Shown here: positions 34,433-46,305 of the stretch, in pieces | Numbering within the stretch: the first letter of the stretch is position 1 | Layout: each line of letters begins with the position of its first letter | NCBI RefSeq assembly: GCF_022539315.1 | Contig: NC_066327.1 | Location: 1,755,001 to 1,819,000 of the forward strand | DNA from: Serinus canaria | Taxonomy: Eukaryota > Chordata > Aves > Passeriformes > Fringillidae | Length of the DNA stretch: 64,000 bases | Direction: 5' to 3' | Made by a program: the position numbers and the translations under genes | Notes under the pieces: model-generated | Seen by the model: only the letters and a program-made list of their open reading frames with translations | Told to the model about the DNA's origin: nothing | Database searches by the model: none

Positions 34433-35955
34433 CAAAGTTCTCAGGTGGCTGTAGCATCCCTTCCCTACCTGGTTGTTCTGCCAGACTGCTCAGGGCTGCT
34501 CTGAGATGACAAAGCCCTTTGTTATTCCTCTTTATTCCAGGAATTCCTGTCACCTGCTGAGTTTATATTCAAATGAGAACCAAACCAGGTGAGTTTGCTG
34601 AGCCCTCCCCTGGAGCAATGTTTGTTTTCTCCAGGGGGTGCTGCCAGGCCCCTGGGCTCTTCCTGGTCTCTGTGATTCCCTGGGATGTGCTGGGGTGATT
34701 CCACCACGGGAAGGGCTTTGTCCTTGCAGGTCCTTGAAATCCAGCCTGCTGCCCTGTGGAATTGCTGCTGGATCCAGCCCAGGCAGCAGCTCCAGGCTGG
34801 GTGAACTGTCTGGAATTCTGCTGAGCTGAACACGCTGCACTCACTTGGAGATGGCCTGGCTTTATCAGACTCTATTGCCTATTATTGTATCGAGTGTCCT
34901 CCCCCTGTGTGGACACCAGAATCCCAACACTGCTGCAGTTTCAGCCCCTCTGGCACCCCAGGAGCTGCACTGGGTGATGCCCTGAGAGAACATCAGATAA
35001 GCTGCCCAGAACCCACAGCCTCCTCCAGCCCCAGGTTTCCCGTTACAAATTCAGCAGTTCACCTCTCTGTGATCACATTCCACTCAGGAAAGCCAGGCCC
35101 CAGCACAAGGATTTCAGTTTGTGACCCTCCCAGAGCAGTTTGCTGCTGCTGTGGCCACGGAGCTGGGCAGGGAAATGAGCTGGGAAAGCTCTCACATCAC
35201 GAAAGCACAGAAATATTGGGAATGTCACTTTGCTGCAGTGTCACTCGCTGAAGGGAACCAAAGCTCTGCTCTGGCAGCTCTGGGAGCACAAATCCTGCCT
35301 TTCCCCATGAACTCAGCTCTTTGGGGTTGCTGAGGTTTGGTTTCCAGCACAGGCTGTGGCTTCTTGACCCCACCACCCTCATGAAAAGCCTGGTGTGGTT
35401 TGGGAGCCCTGAGCTGTCCCCAGGGGCCTTGGGGACATCAGGGATTTGCCTCGTCCCATGGACACCTTGGCAAGGTGACACTGATTAGGTCACCCAGCTC
35501 TTTGGAAGATTTACCCAAGTTAATCAATCCATCATTAATCAATCCATTATTAATCAATCCATAAAAGATTTCAAACACAACTGAAAGCCGACCATCTCTT
35601 CAAATTCTAAGTCAGATTGAATCCTTGGAAAATCCCCTGAACTAAAGGAATTGAGGAAGCCACTGGATTTCCAGCACTGCTCATAGCACCAAAAATACTG
35701 ATTTTTAATTATTTTTTTAACTTGAAAAGGAAAAATAATTTCGATTACACTGAAGACACCAGGCACCACAACACAGCCCAGGCTGGCTCTGAACTATCAG
35801 CAATCTCCTGCCCCATTTCCATATCTTTTTGGGTCGGTCCTTGGCTCTGGATTCTGCCCCTACAGCACAAGCATGGGGAAGGACATGGAGATTCTTCTGT
35901 TCCCTGCAAAAATTTTGATTTTCACAATGCGGAGACGTCCTGATGTTGCATCTTC
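34433..35955. other. Unassigned 1.5-kb interval
   Basis: No gene. A 15-bp-type tandem (taatcaatccat, three copies) lies at 35520-35565. The rest is unique-looking. Confidence 0.35.
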
Positions 35956-35959
35956 AGCT

Positions 35960-36132
35960 GGAGAGCTGAGGGAATGCTCCTGGACAATGAGGGAATGCTC
36001 CTGGACAATGAGGGAATGCTCCTGGACAATGAAGGAATGTTCCTGGACAATGAGGGAATGGTCCTGGACAATGAGGGAATGCTCCTGGACAATGAAGGAA
36101 TGTTCCTGGAGAGCTGAGGGAATGCTCCTGGG
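35960..36132. repeat. 21-bp minisatellite, 8 units
   Basis: Unit ggaatgctcctggacaatgag, starting at about 35970 and stepping by 21 bp to 36096, with a last interrupted unit near 36120. Variants replace gctc by gttc or gtcc. The period is a multiple of 3, so frames stay open on both strands; not a gene. Confidence 0.96.
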
Positions 36133-37304
36133 AAGCAGCTGCAGCCACTCCTTGGCACGCACAGCTGGGTGGGGGTCAGGGACCCTCCTTCTCCCAGCTC
36201 CTGCCTTCCTGATGCCAAGCACGGCACCTCTGCCTCCAGCTGCTGCTGCCTCTTTGGATTCCTGGTGCCTTCCTGGATGTCCTCTCAATCCCTTCCCTAC
36301 TCATCTCTTGTGTCACTTTGATCCCTCCTTGCTGCCCACTTTTCCAGCCCCTCCATCCACTGCTCCTCTCCATTCCAGAGGAGACACCTGGAAGAGAAGC
36401 CCACCGTGTCAGCATTCCTGTGCCTCCCACCTGCTGGCAGCTCCTCCATGCCCGTTTCCCTCGGGGAATGGCAGCCCCTGCCCTCTTCAGGCAGCTGCTC
36501 CCGGTGCCAGCTGGGGCTGCTGAGCTGCACCGTCAGGCGTTTGTCACTCGGCATCTTGATCGCTGTCACTCCTGATCCTGAGAGCTGCTCCCAGCCATGT
36601 CCTGCTCCCTTGGGATTCTCCTGCATCCTTCCTGACCTGCTGGTGCAGGGATAATCTCATCAGCGAGCTGGTCACGGGCTGCACTGGGAGCAGAGTTGCT
36701 CTGGCCAGCAGAGAGTGATTAACGAGGGCGGCAGTAATTGGGGTGATGCCCCTGTGCCTGTCCCACGTCTCCCATGCTGATGGTTGATAGCTGTGGGCAG
36801 AGCTGCTCTCCCAGGAGCTCCTCTGCTGATAATGCACCACAGGGGAAAGTTCTTCCCTTTGTGTGCCTTCAATGAGTTGCAGGATAATTTCATTTTGTTG
36901 GTACATAATGAGAAGTCGGGGATAATCACTCGCTAATCACTTTCTCCATGCTAGGCCTGGCTCTGTAAAGCTCTCACCAAGTCCCTCTCCACTCCTCTCT
37001 TCAAGGCCAGAGCTTTTATTGTTTGTCTCCATACAAGAGAATGTCTATTCTCCGAGCTGGGAATGATGTTCCCCTGCTCCCTGGTGCTCCCATAGGTGCT
37101 GCACCCTCAGCACAAACCCAGTGCCTCTTCCCTCGCACCCCAGGGGTGTCACCTGCCACCCTGGAGCTGTCACAAGGTCAGCAGGGCTCTGTTCTGGAGT
37201 GAAACCTTCAGTTCCCTTGTTGGGAGAGTCGAAGCAGAGCCCAGAGTTGTCACCCCTGTCTGCCAGGAGGGACCTGTGCCCAGGGAGAGATCCTAGAAAT
37301 TGTA
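36133..37304. other. Unassigned interval
   Basis: No gene. 36640-36960 is a mixed, non-repetitive stretch with GATA and TAATT cores ('gagtgattaacgagggcggc'). No repeat family seen. Confidence 0.3.
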
Positions 37305-37690
37305 GAAACACAGAAAATCACCTTGTTCCATCCCTGCCATGGCAGGGACACCTCCCACTGTCCCAGGCTGCTCCCAGCCCCAGTGTCCAGCCTGGCCTTG
37401 GGCACTGCCAGGGATCCAGGGTCAGCCCCAGCTGCTCTGGGCACCCTGTGCCAGGGCCTGCCCACCCTGCCAGGGAACAATTCCTCATTCCCAATATCCC
37501 ATCCAGCCCTGCCCTCTAGCAGTGGGAGCCATTCCCTGTGTCCTGTCCCTCCATCCCTTGTCCGCAGTCCCTCTCCAGCTCTCCTGGAGCCCCTTTATGC
37601 CCTGCAAGGGGCTCTCAGCTCTCCCTGGAGCCTTCTCCTCTCCAGGTGAGCACCCCCAGCTCTCCCAGCCTGGCTCCAGAGGGGCTCCTG
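37305..37690 (-). mobile_element. CR1 LINE 3' fragment
   Basis: Antisense CR1 with 'catggcagggacacctccca', 'gggcaccctgtgccagggcc', 'ctcctggagcccctttatgc' and 'ctcctctccaggtgagcacc'. Longer than most copies here; it covers the 3' region and the last part of ORF2. Confidence 0.88.
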
Positions 37691-38881
37691 CCCTGGGAGG
37701 GTCCCATGCCTGGATGATCTCCCTGGTGACATTTGGGTCTCCAAGCAGGAGGGTGACTCAAGCTCCAGTTGTACAGAGCACTGCCAGGGCAGGTGCCAGG
37801 GAGGGAATGAGGGCCTGCAGCTCACCCTGCTCACTCCAGGGAAGCCTTGAGCCAATTCCTGCCCTGGCTGTGCCAGAGCGCTCAGACAGGAGGGACAATG
37901 GCTCGGAAATGTCTCTTAAACGGGGAATTAAAGGACATTTGCTCCTCTGAAAGGGAGCGTGGGATCTCCCCTCAGAGGAATTCTCTCTCCCCTTCCTCTG
38001 GGGTGTCAGCCCCGGTGACACTGCCCTGGGAAGGGATGGTACCGCAGGGGTGGCACCGCAGCCTGCACAAGGAATCCAGCGGGGCGGTGCTACAGGAATG
38101 GCAGCTGCACTCCGAGGTGATTTTGCTGGGAATATTCCCAACAAATTGCCTGGAAAAAGGGGTTTGGCAAAGCGTCCTCGTGGGAACTGGAGGAGGAGCA
38201 GGGCTGGAGGGGGTGCTGAGCATGGGGTGAGGTGCAGAGGGGTCCTTGTGCCATGGGCTGAGGGAAGCGCTCCTGCTGTCCCTGTCCCCTTCCATGGGTA
38301 GGGGGGCTGCACCCGGCCAGGACAGGGCACGGCAGGGCTGGGCAGGGCTGAGGGGTCCCAAACACCAGCCAGGGCAGCAGGAGTTGGCAGCACTGCCAAG
38401 GTGCCTTTGGGGATGAAGGTGGGCACAGGGTGGGAGTGAGGGCCATTCCCAGGACTGGCAGTCCCAGGGAATTCTGGTTGGGAATGTGGGAATTTGGCCG
38501 GGGGTGGTGGGATCAAATCCAAACATAAGCTCCTGAAAGAGCCCTCAGAGCCTCAGCCAAAGGGGTCTGGGGAGGCACAGAGTCACGTCTGGCTCTAAAA
38601 GGGCACCGGGGCCTGAGTGAGGGGGGCTGGCACATTCCCGTGAGAGCCATGTCCAGCAGAAGAACTCTGATCTGATTGCTTCGGCAATTTCTTCAGCTGG
38701 ATTTCTTCCAGAGGTCCCTCCCGCAGTTTTGAGGAGGCTGAGCAGTCCAGGAAGATGTGCTGGGGTGGGATTTCTGTCTGCCTGCCCGTGCCAGCAGTGC
38801 CTGGAGCTATCGATACCCGATCAATAACGAGCTGCAAAGCCCCGAGCCGCCTGGGGGCAATTTCGGGTCCTTCTCCTCCTG
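37691..38881. other. Unassigned interval
   Basis: No gene. GC-rich with modest CpG; open frames of 184-254 codons on the minus strand have low-complexity Pro/Ser-rich translations and no domain. Confidence 0.35.
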
Positions 38882-38882
38882 A

Positions 38883-38928
38883 GGGATAACAACCGAGTCT
38901 AGCCCGGGATAACAACCGAGTCTAGGCC
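38883..38928. repeat. 23-bp tandem duplication
   Basis: gggataacaaccgagtctag appears at 38883 and 38906, identical over about 20 bp. Immediately left of the T/G tract. Confidence 0.93.
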
Positions 38929-38952
38929 CAGCTGCTGGCTTGGCTTCTCTTA

Positions 38953-39140
38953 GTTTTTTTTTTTTTTGTGTGTGTGTGTGGTTTTGGGTGGGTTTTTTTT
39001 TGTTTGTTTTTGGTGGTTTTTGGTTGGTTGGTTGGTTGGTTTGTTTTGGTTTGTTTTGGTTTGGTTTTTTTTTTTTTTTTTTTTGGTAGGGTTTGATTTT
39101 TTTTCCTTTTTTTTTGGAGGGTTTTTTTGAAATTTCATTG
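38953..39140. repeat. T/G-rich low-complexity tract
   Basis: About 190 bp almost free of A and C on the plus strand: T runs up to 22, a (gt)n run near 38968, ggttggttggtt and ggttttgttttggttt repeats. Strand asymmetric; mirror composition of the 21640 tract. Confidence 0.95.
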
Positions 39141-40930
39141 ATTTCCTTTGTTGTTGATGGGCTGCCGGGTGCCGGGCAGGGTGGGCAGGGAAGGAGAACG
39201 ATTGCTGGAATTCTGTGTCCTCGGAGCGCTCTGGGGGGTGGGACGGGCAGAGCTGGAAAGGTCACAGCGCAGCCTCTGGGCACATCTGCCCGGCTGCAGC
39301 CTCTGCCCGCTGCCAGGCAGCTCCTGCCAGTCCCTGGGCACTGCCACTGTCCCCACAGCGTGCTGGGACATTGTCTGCAGCAGAGCTGGAGCCAGCACTG
39401 AAGCAGGATCAGGGCAGGAGCCAGCACAGCGGTGGCAGCCAGGGCTGCTGTGCCCGTGGCAGCTGCAGCTGGTACCAGAGGGCACAGGGTGCCACCCCAC
39501 CAGCCGGGTCCTGCCAGCAGGGACATCCTGCTGCTGGCAGCTGTGCTTTGGGCTGTTCTGAGCTCTGAGCAGATGGAGCACGAGCAGGAGATGCCCCCTC
39601 TTCTCCCCTCTCCCAAGCCAGGGCGATGTTTTCACCCCCTGTGCCCAGCACAGCGAGCTGGGTGTGGGCAATGCAAACCTCTGATCAAATATTCCCCCAT
39701 TCTCCTCCCCCCAGAAAAAAGTCTAAAGTGCACCCTCGGTCAACAGAGGGCTGAAATCGTGCTTTCATCAGCCGACAGGAGGCACCGAGCAGACCTCAGG
39801 TGCGAGCCCAAAGCAAACAGCAAAGGGCAAAGTCGGAGCTGGGTGGATTTGTTTGCCGAGTGAAGGGTTTGAGCACAGGGGCGATGCCACAGGTGAGCTG
39901 GGAGCGTCCTGGGCTGTGCAAATGCCAGCAGGGGAAGGGAACACGATGTGGGAATGAAGAGGCTGCTGGAGAAGAGGGAAGAATGTGCCGGTTTTGCCAA
40001 GAGCGGGTGTGAGAAGCGGCACCAAGCCCTGCCCCCGAGTCCCAAGAGATGCCGCCAATCCGGGATGCTGCCCCTTTAAAATGTGGGGGGAAAAAGACCC
40101 AAATGAGGAGCCGGCTGAAAATTAGTAGAGCAGAAAACTCCAAATGATGCAGAGCTAATTCCTTAAGTGTCAGACTGGCTGGCAGACCCTTCGCTTCTCA
40201 GCCCGCCGGCCCCGCAGCACCCCCGGGCAAGCAGGGGGGTGAGCAGGGCCCCTCGCTGCCCCCCTGGGGCTCGGCCCCCGGGGTCCCCTGCAGTCCCCTG
40301 GGTCGCTCCGTGCCACACCCGGGCTCCCCTTCCCGCCCGCAGCCCCGTGGCATTGCCCCCACCCCGGCCAGAGGGCAGGGGAAGTTTTTTAATATATTTT
40401 TATTGGCCTGTAAATTTCTTTTCTCTCCCCACCGGCTCGGATCGATGTTTGCAGTTTACCGAAGTCCAAGGCACACAGATTAAATCCTCTGCCTCTATTA
40501 CACGAGATGGGCTTTTATTCTCCCTCTGATCACTCGGAAATAAACAGTGGGAGAGGAGAGGGGGGCAGGCAGGAGGCGGGGAGGGGGCGAACCAATTTCA
40601 GACCTGTTTATTCCCTACCAGCCCCGCAGCTCCCAGTCATAAAACAAGTCACTTATCCTGCACGCTGCTCCAGCCCAGCCTGCCCCATGCCCCTGCCCTC
40701 CTGCTCGCTCTCCCCTTCCCCTCGCCTCTCCCCCTGGCTCTCCCTCCCCCGTTATTTTTAAAAGAACAATAATAATTAGGCAGAGCAGCCTCTAACACAA
40801 TTGTTTCAGCCTGAGCAGGCAATTAGGGCAGGCGGAGTGAGGCTAATGAACGGTGCATTGGTTCCCCAGCCGTGCCCCCACACACATCCCCACAGACAGA
40901 CAGACGTGTGGCTGCTCCGCCGAGCCGCGC
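39141..40930. other. Unassigned interval with CpG-rich and AT-rich patches
   Basis: 40190-40380 is CpG-rich ('ggctcggcccccggggtccc'). It is followed by an AT-rich non-repetitive stretch (40384-40530, with 'atatatttttattggcctgt' and 'ggatcgatgtttgcagttta') that looks like conserved non-coding sequence. No exon recognised. Confidence 0.35.
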
Positions 40931-40934
40931 TCCT

Positions 40935-41355
40935 GACGGGGCAGGGGGCATGGTGCCAGTGCTGCCCTGGGCCGGGCAGGGGGCACAGGGCCAGCTCAGC
41001 CAGCCCGGGGATATGGGGTGGGCAGGGGGCACGGTGCCAGTGTTGCCCCAAGCTGGGCAGGGGGCACAGGGCCAGCTCAGTCAGCCCAGGGGGAGCAGTG
41101 GGCAAGGATGGTAGCCAGTGCTGCCCTGGGCCGGGCAGGGGGCACAGGGCCAGCTCAGCCAGCCCGGGGATATGGGGTGGGCAGGGGGCACGGTGCCAGT
41201 GTTGCCCCAAGCTGGGCAGGGGGCACAGGGCCAGCTCAGCCAGCCCGGGGGCAGGGAGTGGGGAGGAGCCGGCAGGCAGTGCAGCCTCGGGCCAGGCAGG
41301 GGGCACGGGGCCAGCATTGCCCTGGGCCAGGCAGGGGGCACGGGGCCAGTTCATG
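40935..41355. repeat. VNTR with 159-bp higher-order unit and repeated gcagggggca core
   Basis: Two near-identical 159-bp higher-order units ('cagtgctgccctgggccggg' at 40957 and 41116) built from subunits that each contain 'gggcagggggcac'. The ten-base core occurs at 40941, 40976, 41022, 41057, 41135, 41181, 41216, 41296 and 41331. Open frames up to 421 codons on the minus strand come from this array and the next one. Confidence 0.93.
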
Positions 41356-41504
41356 GGGTGGGCACCGAGCTGTGCCCGAGCTGCCAGGCTGTGACTTTGG
41401 CACGGGGACACGAGTGTCAGCACTACTCCTGAGCACTGCTCAGCCACCCTGCGGTGACCCAGTGGGAGAGGCAGAGGTGGGGGCAGGGGCAGGCGGTGCC
41501 ACCG

Positions 41505-41752
41505 TGGTGACAGGGGTGCAGCGGTGTCAGGGGTGCAGCAGTGACAGGGGTGCAGTGGTGCCAGGGGTGCAGCAATGACAGGGGTGCAGCAGTGCCAGGG
41601 GTGCAGCAATGATAGGGGTGCAGCAATGACAGAGGTGCAGCAATGACAGGGGTGCAGCGGTGACAGGGGTGCAGTGGTGTCAGGGGTGCAGCAATGACAG
41701 GGGTGCAGCGGTGACAGGGGTGCAGCAGTGACAGGGGTGCAGTGGTGACGGG
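41505..41752. repeat. 15-bp minisatellite, about 16 units
   Basis: Unit ggggtgcagcaatgaca with slight variants; mostly 15-bp steps. The minus strand reads through as repeated PLSLLHPCHCC-type peptides because the period is a multiple of 3. Not coding. Confidence 0.95.
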
Positions 41753-42744
41753 CACAGGGACGCTCCTGCGGTGGCTGTGCACAGACGTGGCGCCGCAGCT
41801 GGGGCCAGGCAGCTGCGCTGAAATATTCATGCCAAGCTGGCTCAGGAGGCAGCGGGATTTCTTGGAAACTCGCTGTGCCTCCTGAATGGAGCTGTCTGCT
41901 TGCCACGGCTGCCTGGGCACAGCAGGAGCACAGGTTGGGGGCAGGGAATGTCCACACCTCTGCCAGGGAACGTGCCGGTAGTGTCCCAGGGTGTGGAGCC
42001 CAGCCCATGCTGCTGGTGCCCCACAGGGCCAGGGACCAGCCCTTGGGGACAGTGCAGTGCCACAAGGCCATGGCAGGGATGCCCTGGGAGCAGCTGGTCC
42101 CAAGTTAGGACAGGCTGTGAAGGGACAGCAATGTCCCTGCACAGGGTGATGGATGGGGAGGTGACAGTGACAGAGAGGGGTTGGAGGCAGAATTCCCCCA
42201 CAGGTGAGCTCAGAGGTGTTGCTGTGGTGGCTGCAGGGTGAGGGACAGCAGCTGTGACATTCCAGGAGCTTCCTCCTGCACTGTGCCCTGGAGTCTGGGA
42301 TGGGAGCCCTGGGCTGAGCCTCCTCCCTTCCAGGGGGCTGTGACCCCCCCCAGCACAAACTGGAGCTTGTCCTGGCCCTCTCAGCTCCAGGGCCTGATCC
42401 AAGGGTGGGGCTGCAGCCGTGGGTGTGCCCTGAGGAAGGGGACATTGAGGATTTAGGGCTCTATCACATCCCCCATGTGCCCTGATGGCCCCAGCTGGCC
42501 CCGGGCTGCCCCCACAAAAATATCCCTGGTTTTTCTGAAGCGCTGGCATCTTTTGGCCCCCTGACAGCTGGCATACGTGGGCAGGGTGGCACTCAGTGGC
42601 ACAAACCTGCCTCCTTTCTGGGTCAGAAAGGCCTGGGAGCTGTCTGTGCCCAGCTCCTGCCCTTCCCAGCACCCCCATCCCAAATCCCGCTGTAATTTGC
42701 TGTCCCTCAGGCCGCTCCCTCTTATTGCTCTCCAAATGTCTCTC
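41753..42744. other. Unassigned interval, possibly partly old CR1
   Basis: No gene. The right part (about 42450-42744) continues the minus-strand reading of the ancient CR1 that follows and may belong to it, but residue-level similarity is lost. Confidence 0.35.
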
Positions 42745-43015
42745 ACCCAGTCTCCATGGTGTTAAATTATATTTCCCCAGCTGGATTACTTTGCATTTGT
42801 TCAGAATGAATTTCATTTGGCTATTTCCTTCCTAGGCCTGACCCTTCTTTCCCAGTGCATTATCTTTTAGCTCTTTGTCCTCACCAGGATTTGCAGCACC
42901 TTCCCATTTCATATCCTCTGCAAATTTAATTAACAGGCTCTTTACCCTCCCTCTTTCAGATCAAATGAAGATGTTAAAGGATAGCGGACCTGGCACAGAT
43001 CTCACCACTAACCAC
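42745..43015 (-). mobile_element. Ancient CR1-type LINE, reverse transcriptase palm remnant
   Basis: Minus strand reads, in one frame with stops, LSFNIFI, then SLLIKFAEDMKWEGAANP, then KELKDNALGKKGQA and QMKFILNKCKVIQLGKY. These are the family's LFNIFINDL motif, the FADDTKLGG catalytic box (here FAED, one catalytic Asp changed to Glu) and the MKFN-KCKV-HLG motif. Stops and changes show that it is dead. Confidence 0.87.
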
Positions 43016-44689
43016 TAACAACAATACAAGTACCTTGCACTTAAATTATGCACTTTCCATCAGAAGATTTCAAGGGCCTGTGCTGCAGAAGGATAATTAT
43101 TAAAGCCGGGAACTCCTCTCCGCTGGGGAATTTAATATTTGAGGTCTGCCTCAGGGCATGTGTCTTGTTGACTGTTGTGTTACCACTGGCCTTGACAGGC
43201 CTGGGATCGATGGCCCTGCAGTGCTGCTGTCCCTGTCCCGCTGGTCGCTGGTCTGGCCCCACGGAGCTCCCTGCAGGAGGGACCCCCAGCTGGAGCCCGA
43301 GGCAGTGACCTGGCACTGCTTCAGCACTGTCACCTGCTGTGGTGCCAGGAAATGACTCAGGGAAACGCTGACAATTGGCTGGGTTGGGAAATCCGGGGTG
43401 TTTCAGCCTTGGTGTGGTCATGGGATGGGGACAGAGGGGTCCCGGACAGGGTGGGGCACACGGGCTGTGATTCACCTGCCCGGGGCCACGGGAGGAGGAA
43501 CTCCCGGGGCTCCTGGAGCTGAGCAGGGTCAGCTCCTGGTGGGAATCACCGCCCTGGGGATGAGCAGTCCCCCCGGGGCAGGGCTGAGCTCTGAGGGTGG
43601 GGCAATCCCACCCTGCATTCCCTTCCGCACAGACTGGAAACTTCCCCTGCACTCTGCATGGGGATCACAAGCTGGAGCTTCCCATGGGAACAGAGGGTGG
43701 CCAACCCCCAAAAACCTCTCTAAAATCCTGCTTTTGGTTCATTTTAATGGTGGCACAAACTGTGGGACAGCTGCAGCATAAAAGGGATTGCAGGACAGAG
43801 TTCTTCACCCAGCAGTGGCCTCTGTTTTTTGCTGTTTTCCAACATTTAACAGCTGAATGTTCTCCTGTGTCAGTGTTACCTGCATGATGAATAATGCACG
43901 CTGCTCCTGCTCTGTGTAACTGTGTTCCCAAATCCCAGCTGCATTCTGTGCCTGCACACAAACCTCCAACCAAATCTGCTGCTGGCCTCCCTCCAGGGCC
44001 ACCACTGTGGCCACAGCATCCTGGTGGGAGTGTGCCCCAAAAAGGGCATTATTTTCTGTGCTCACTGCTCCAACTTCCTCAACAAAATTTGCCCTCAGAC
44101 CACAGGAACTGAGTGCACAAAAGGAAAACCCCGTGGATAAAGAGGTGTAAAGAGGATCCAGCATTCCTGTAGAGTCTCTCCCTAAGGCTGGACAGCAGGG
44201 CTGGAAAAACCTGGCTCTTGGAAGGTGCTTATTTGTGCCTTCCTGGTAATGCTCCCAAAGTCCCCTGTGCTCCAGGCTCCTGCCTTGCAGGAGGAGTTCT
44301 GTTATTCCCTGGCTGTGCAGTCCCTGAGCCTGGCATTAGTCCCTGTGGCATTTTTCTCTCCTGATAAGTCAGCTCATATCCTTGATTTTCACAGCAATAT
44401 TTCAGAGAGGCTGAGCTGGAATTCATCTGCTGTTCATAACAGAAGGAAAATAACCCCCAGTGCCATTTCAGGGGAATATTGATATGGCTCTGAACAGGGG
44501 GAAGGGACTCTGCAATTCCAGCTGGAAATTGGGACTGTGAAATCCCAGCTGGAAATTGGGGCTGCCCTCCCAGCACTGAGCTCTCAAACACCCCCTCCAA
44601 AGGGCAGTGGGATTAAGAACCCAAACTCCTCACAGGATAAACCAGGAAAGAAATGAGCTGACAATGGTGGGAGCTGGATTTTTGGTGGA
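43016..44689. other. Unassigned 1.7-kb interval
   Basis: No gene or repeat family recognised. 43016-43150 is AT-rich and could extend the ancient LINE. Confidence 0.3.
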
Positions 44690-44870
44690 CCAGATTTTCC
44701 AGAGCAGCTGTGGCTGCCCCTGGATCCCTGTCAGAGTCCAAGGCCAGGCTGGATGGGGCTTGGAGCAGCCTGGGACAGTGGGAGGTGTCCCTGCCAAGGC
44801 AGGGATGGGATTTAAGAATTCCAAACCAGTCTGGGACTCCCTGATTCTATTCCATGACCTACCCCTGGTA
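44690..44870 (+). mobile_element. CR1 LINE 3' fragment
   Basis: Sense CR1: 'ccagagcagctgtggctgcc', 'aggccaggctggatggggct' and 'ggaggtgtccctgccaaggc'. The normal CR1 tail is replaced by 'ttccaaaccagtctgggact', so the 3' end is diverged. Confidence 0.85.
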
Positions 44871-46184
44871 GCTCCTGTGGCACTGGGCTCTAATCCTAAC
44901 TGATAATTAATGAGTTAACCCTTAATCAGCCACTCATACTTCCATTTCCCTTTTCCAGGCAGGTTTCCTTGCTCTGCCTCAAAGAGTTGGGACCCATTAC
45001 TATGTTTCTTGCCTTTTGTTTAAGCCAAATTTTCAGCACCCCCCAAATTTTCACTCAGGCAGTGAATTGGCTGAGATGATGAGAGCCAGTCCCTCTAATC
45101 TTCCCCCCAATTTTCCCACCTTTTCCAGCACAATCCATTTCCTCCACGCCTGTAATCTCCACCCTCATCCGTGGCCAGGGCCGCTCTGGCTCTCGTGCTG
45201 TGCTGGAGATGGGAGATAGAGCACATCAAAGTCGGATTTTCCCCTTTTCTTGCTGTTCTCTGCACAATTTATTATCAGGGAGTTGTGCCAATCTCGTGCT
45301 GCCAGGGCTGGGAAGGCGCTGCTGCCGCTGCTTTGGATTAATTCAATCCAGGTAAAGTTGTCTGGGCTGTGAATTGTCCCTTTCCTGGTGCCAAGTCTGC
45401 TTTCAGGTTATCACTCCTCAGGAGCAGCAGCAGCCAGCTTCTCCCGAGGCTGGAAAATGCTCATAAAAATATCCACTGCAGGTTTGCCTTGGAGAGGAGG
45501 AAAACTGGAAATTAGGGAGCAGCAGGAAGGAGGTGGGGAGCCCCCAAAAGCAGCTCCTTGCTGGGTGAAGAGTGGCCAAGCACAGCTCTGTGGGAATCTC
45601 TCAGATTCTCCGTGCCCTGAATTCCAGTTTGTCCTGGTAAATTATTAATCCAGCAATAAAAGCATTTCCCTTTTCCAGGCCTCAAAGCTCTACTCAGGGT
45701 CTCCCGTGGCTTTTATCTCCTGCTCCATCCCAGAGGAGGAATGGAGGTGATGGGATGGTCCCAGGGGAGACAAAGGCATGCATTTGTGTCCCTGAGCTGG
45801 TGTTTTCCATGTCCTGCATCCCAGGAAAAGCTGCCCAGGCACAGCTGAGTGCTGGGGTGTCCCAGCAGTGAGGCTACAGCAGCATCACTGCCAGAGGGCA
45901 GCTGGAATTTGGGAGCAGCTGGCACCCAGAGGTGCCAAGTGCCCCATGGGAATGTCACCTGGGAGTCTGGGCTCACTCCCACACCTCCCAATGAGGCCAG
46001 AGATTCCCTGGATCTAAGAAACCAAGGATGTCTTGGCCAGGTGCAGTGAAAGCCCCCTGGATCCTTTCCCTGGATCGTGTCCCCTGGAGAGGCTCTGCTG
46101 GGGAAATGGGGAGTGCTGGGGGTTGAGTGGGAACAGCAGGAGCGGGAATGAGGAACACCAGCAGGACCATGGAATGGCAGAGCA
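44871..46184. other. Unassigned interval
   Basis: No gene or repeat family recognised. Confidence 0.3.
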
Positions 46185-46305
46185 AGGAGAAGATGGACAG
46201 GGCTTGGAGCAGCCTGAGAGGTGTCCCTGCCCATGGCAGAGGTGGCACTGGATGGGCTTTAAATTCCTTCCAGCCCATTCCATTCTCCTGTAATTCCATG
46301 ATCTC
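46185..46305 (+). mobile_element. CR1 LINE 3' terminal fragment
   Basis: Sense CR1 end: 'gggcttggagcagcctgaga', 'gtccctgcccatggcagagg', 'ctggatgggctttaaattcc', then the tail cattctcctgtaattccatgatc. Heavily 5'-truncated. Confidence 0.85.

Noticed and set aside
40806..42071. 421-codon open frame, minus strand (and a 340-codon one next to it)
   Set aside because: Built from the VNTR and the 15-bp array, whose units lack stops.
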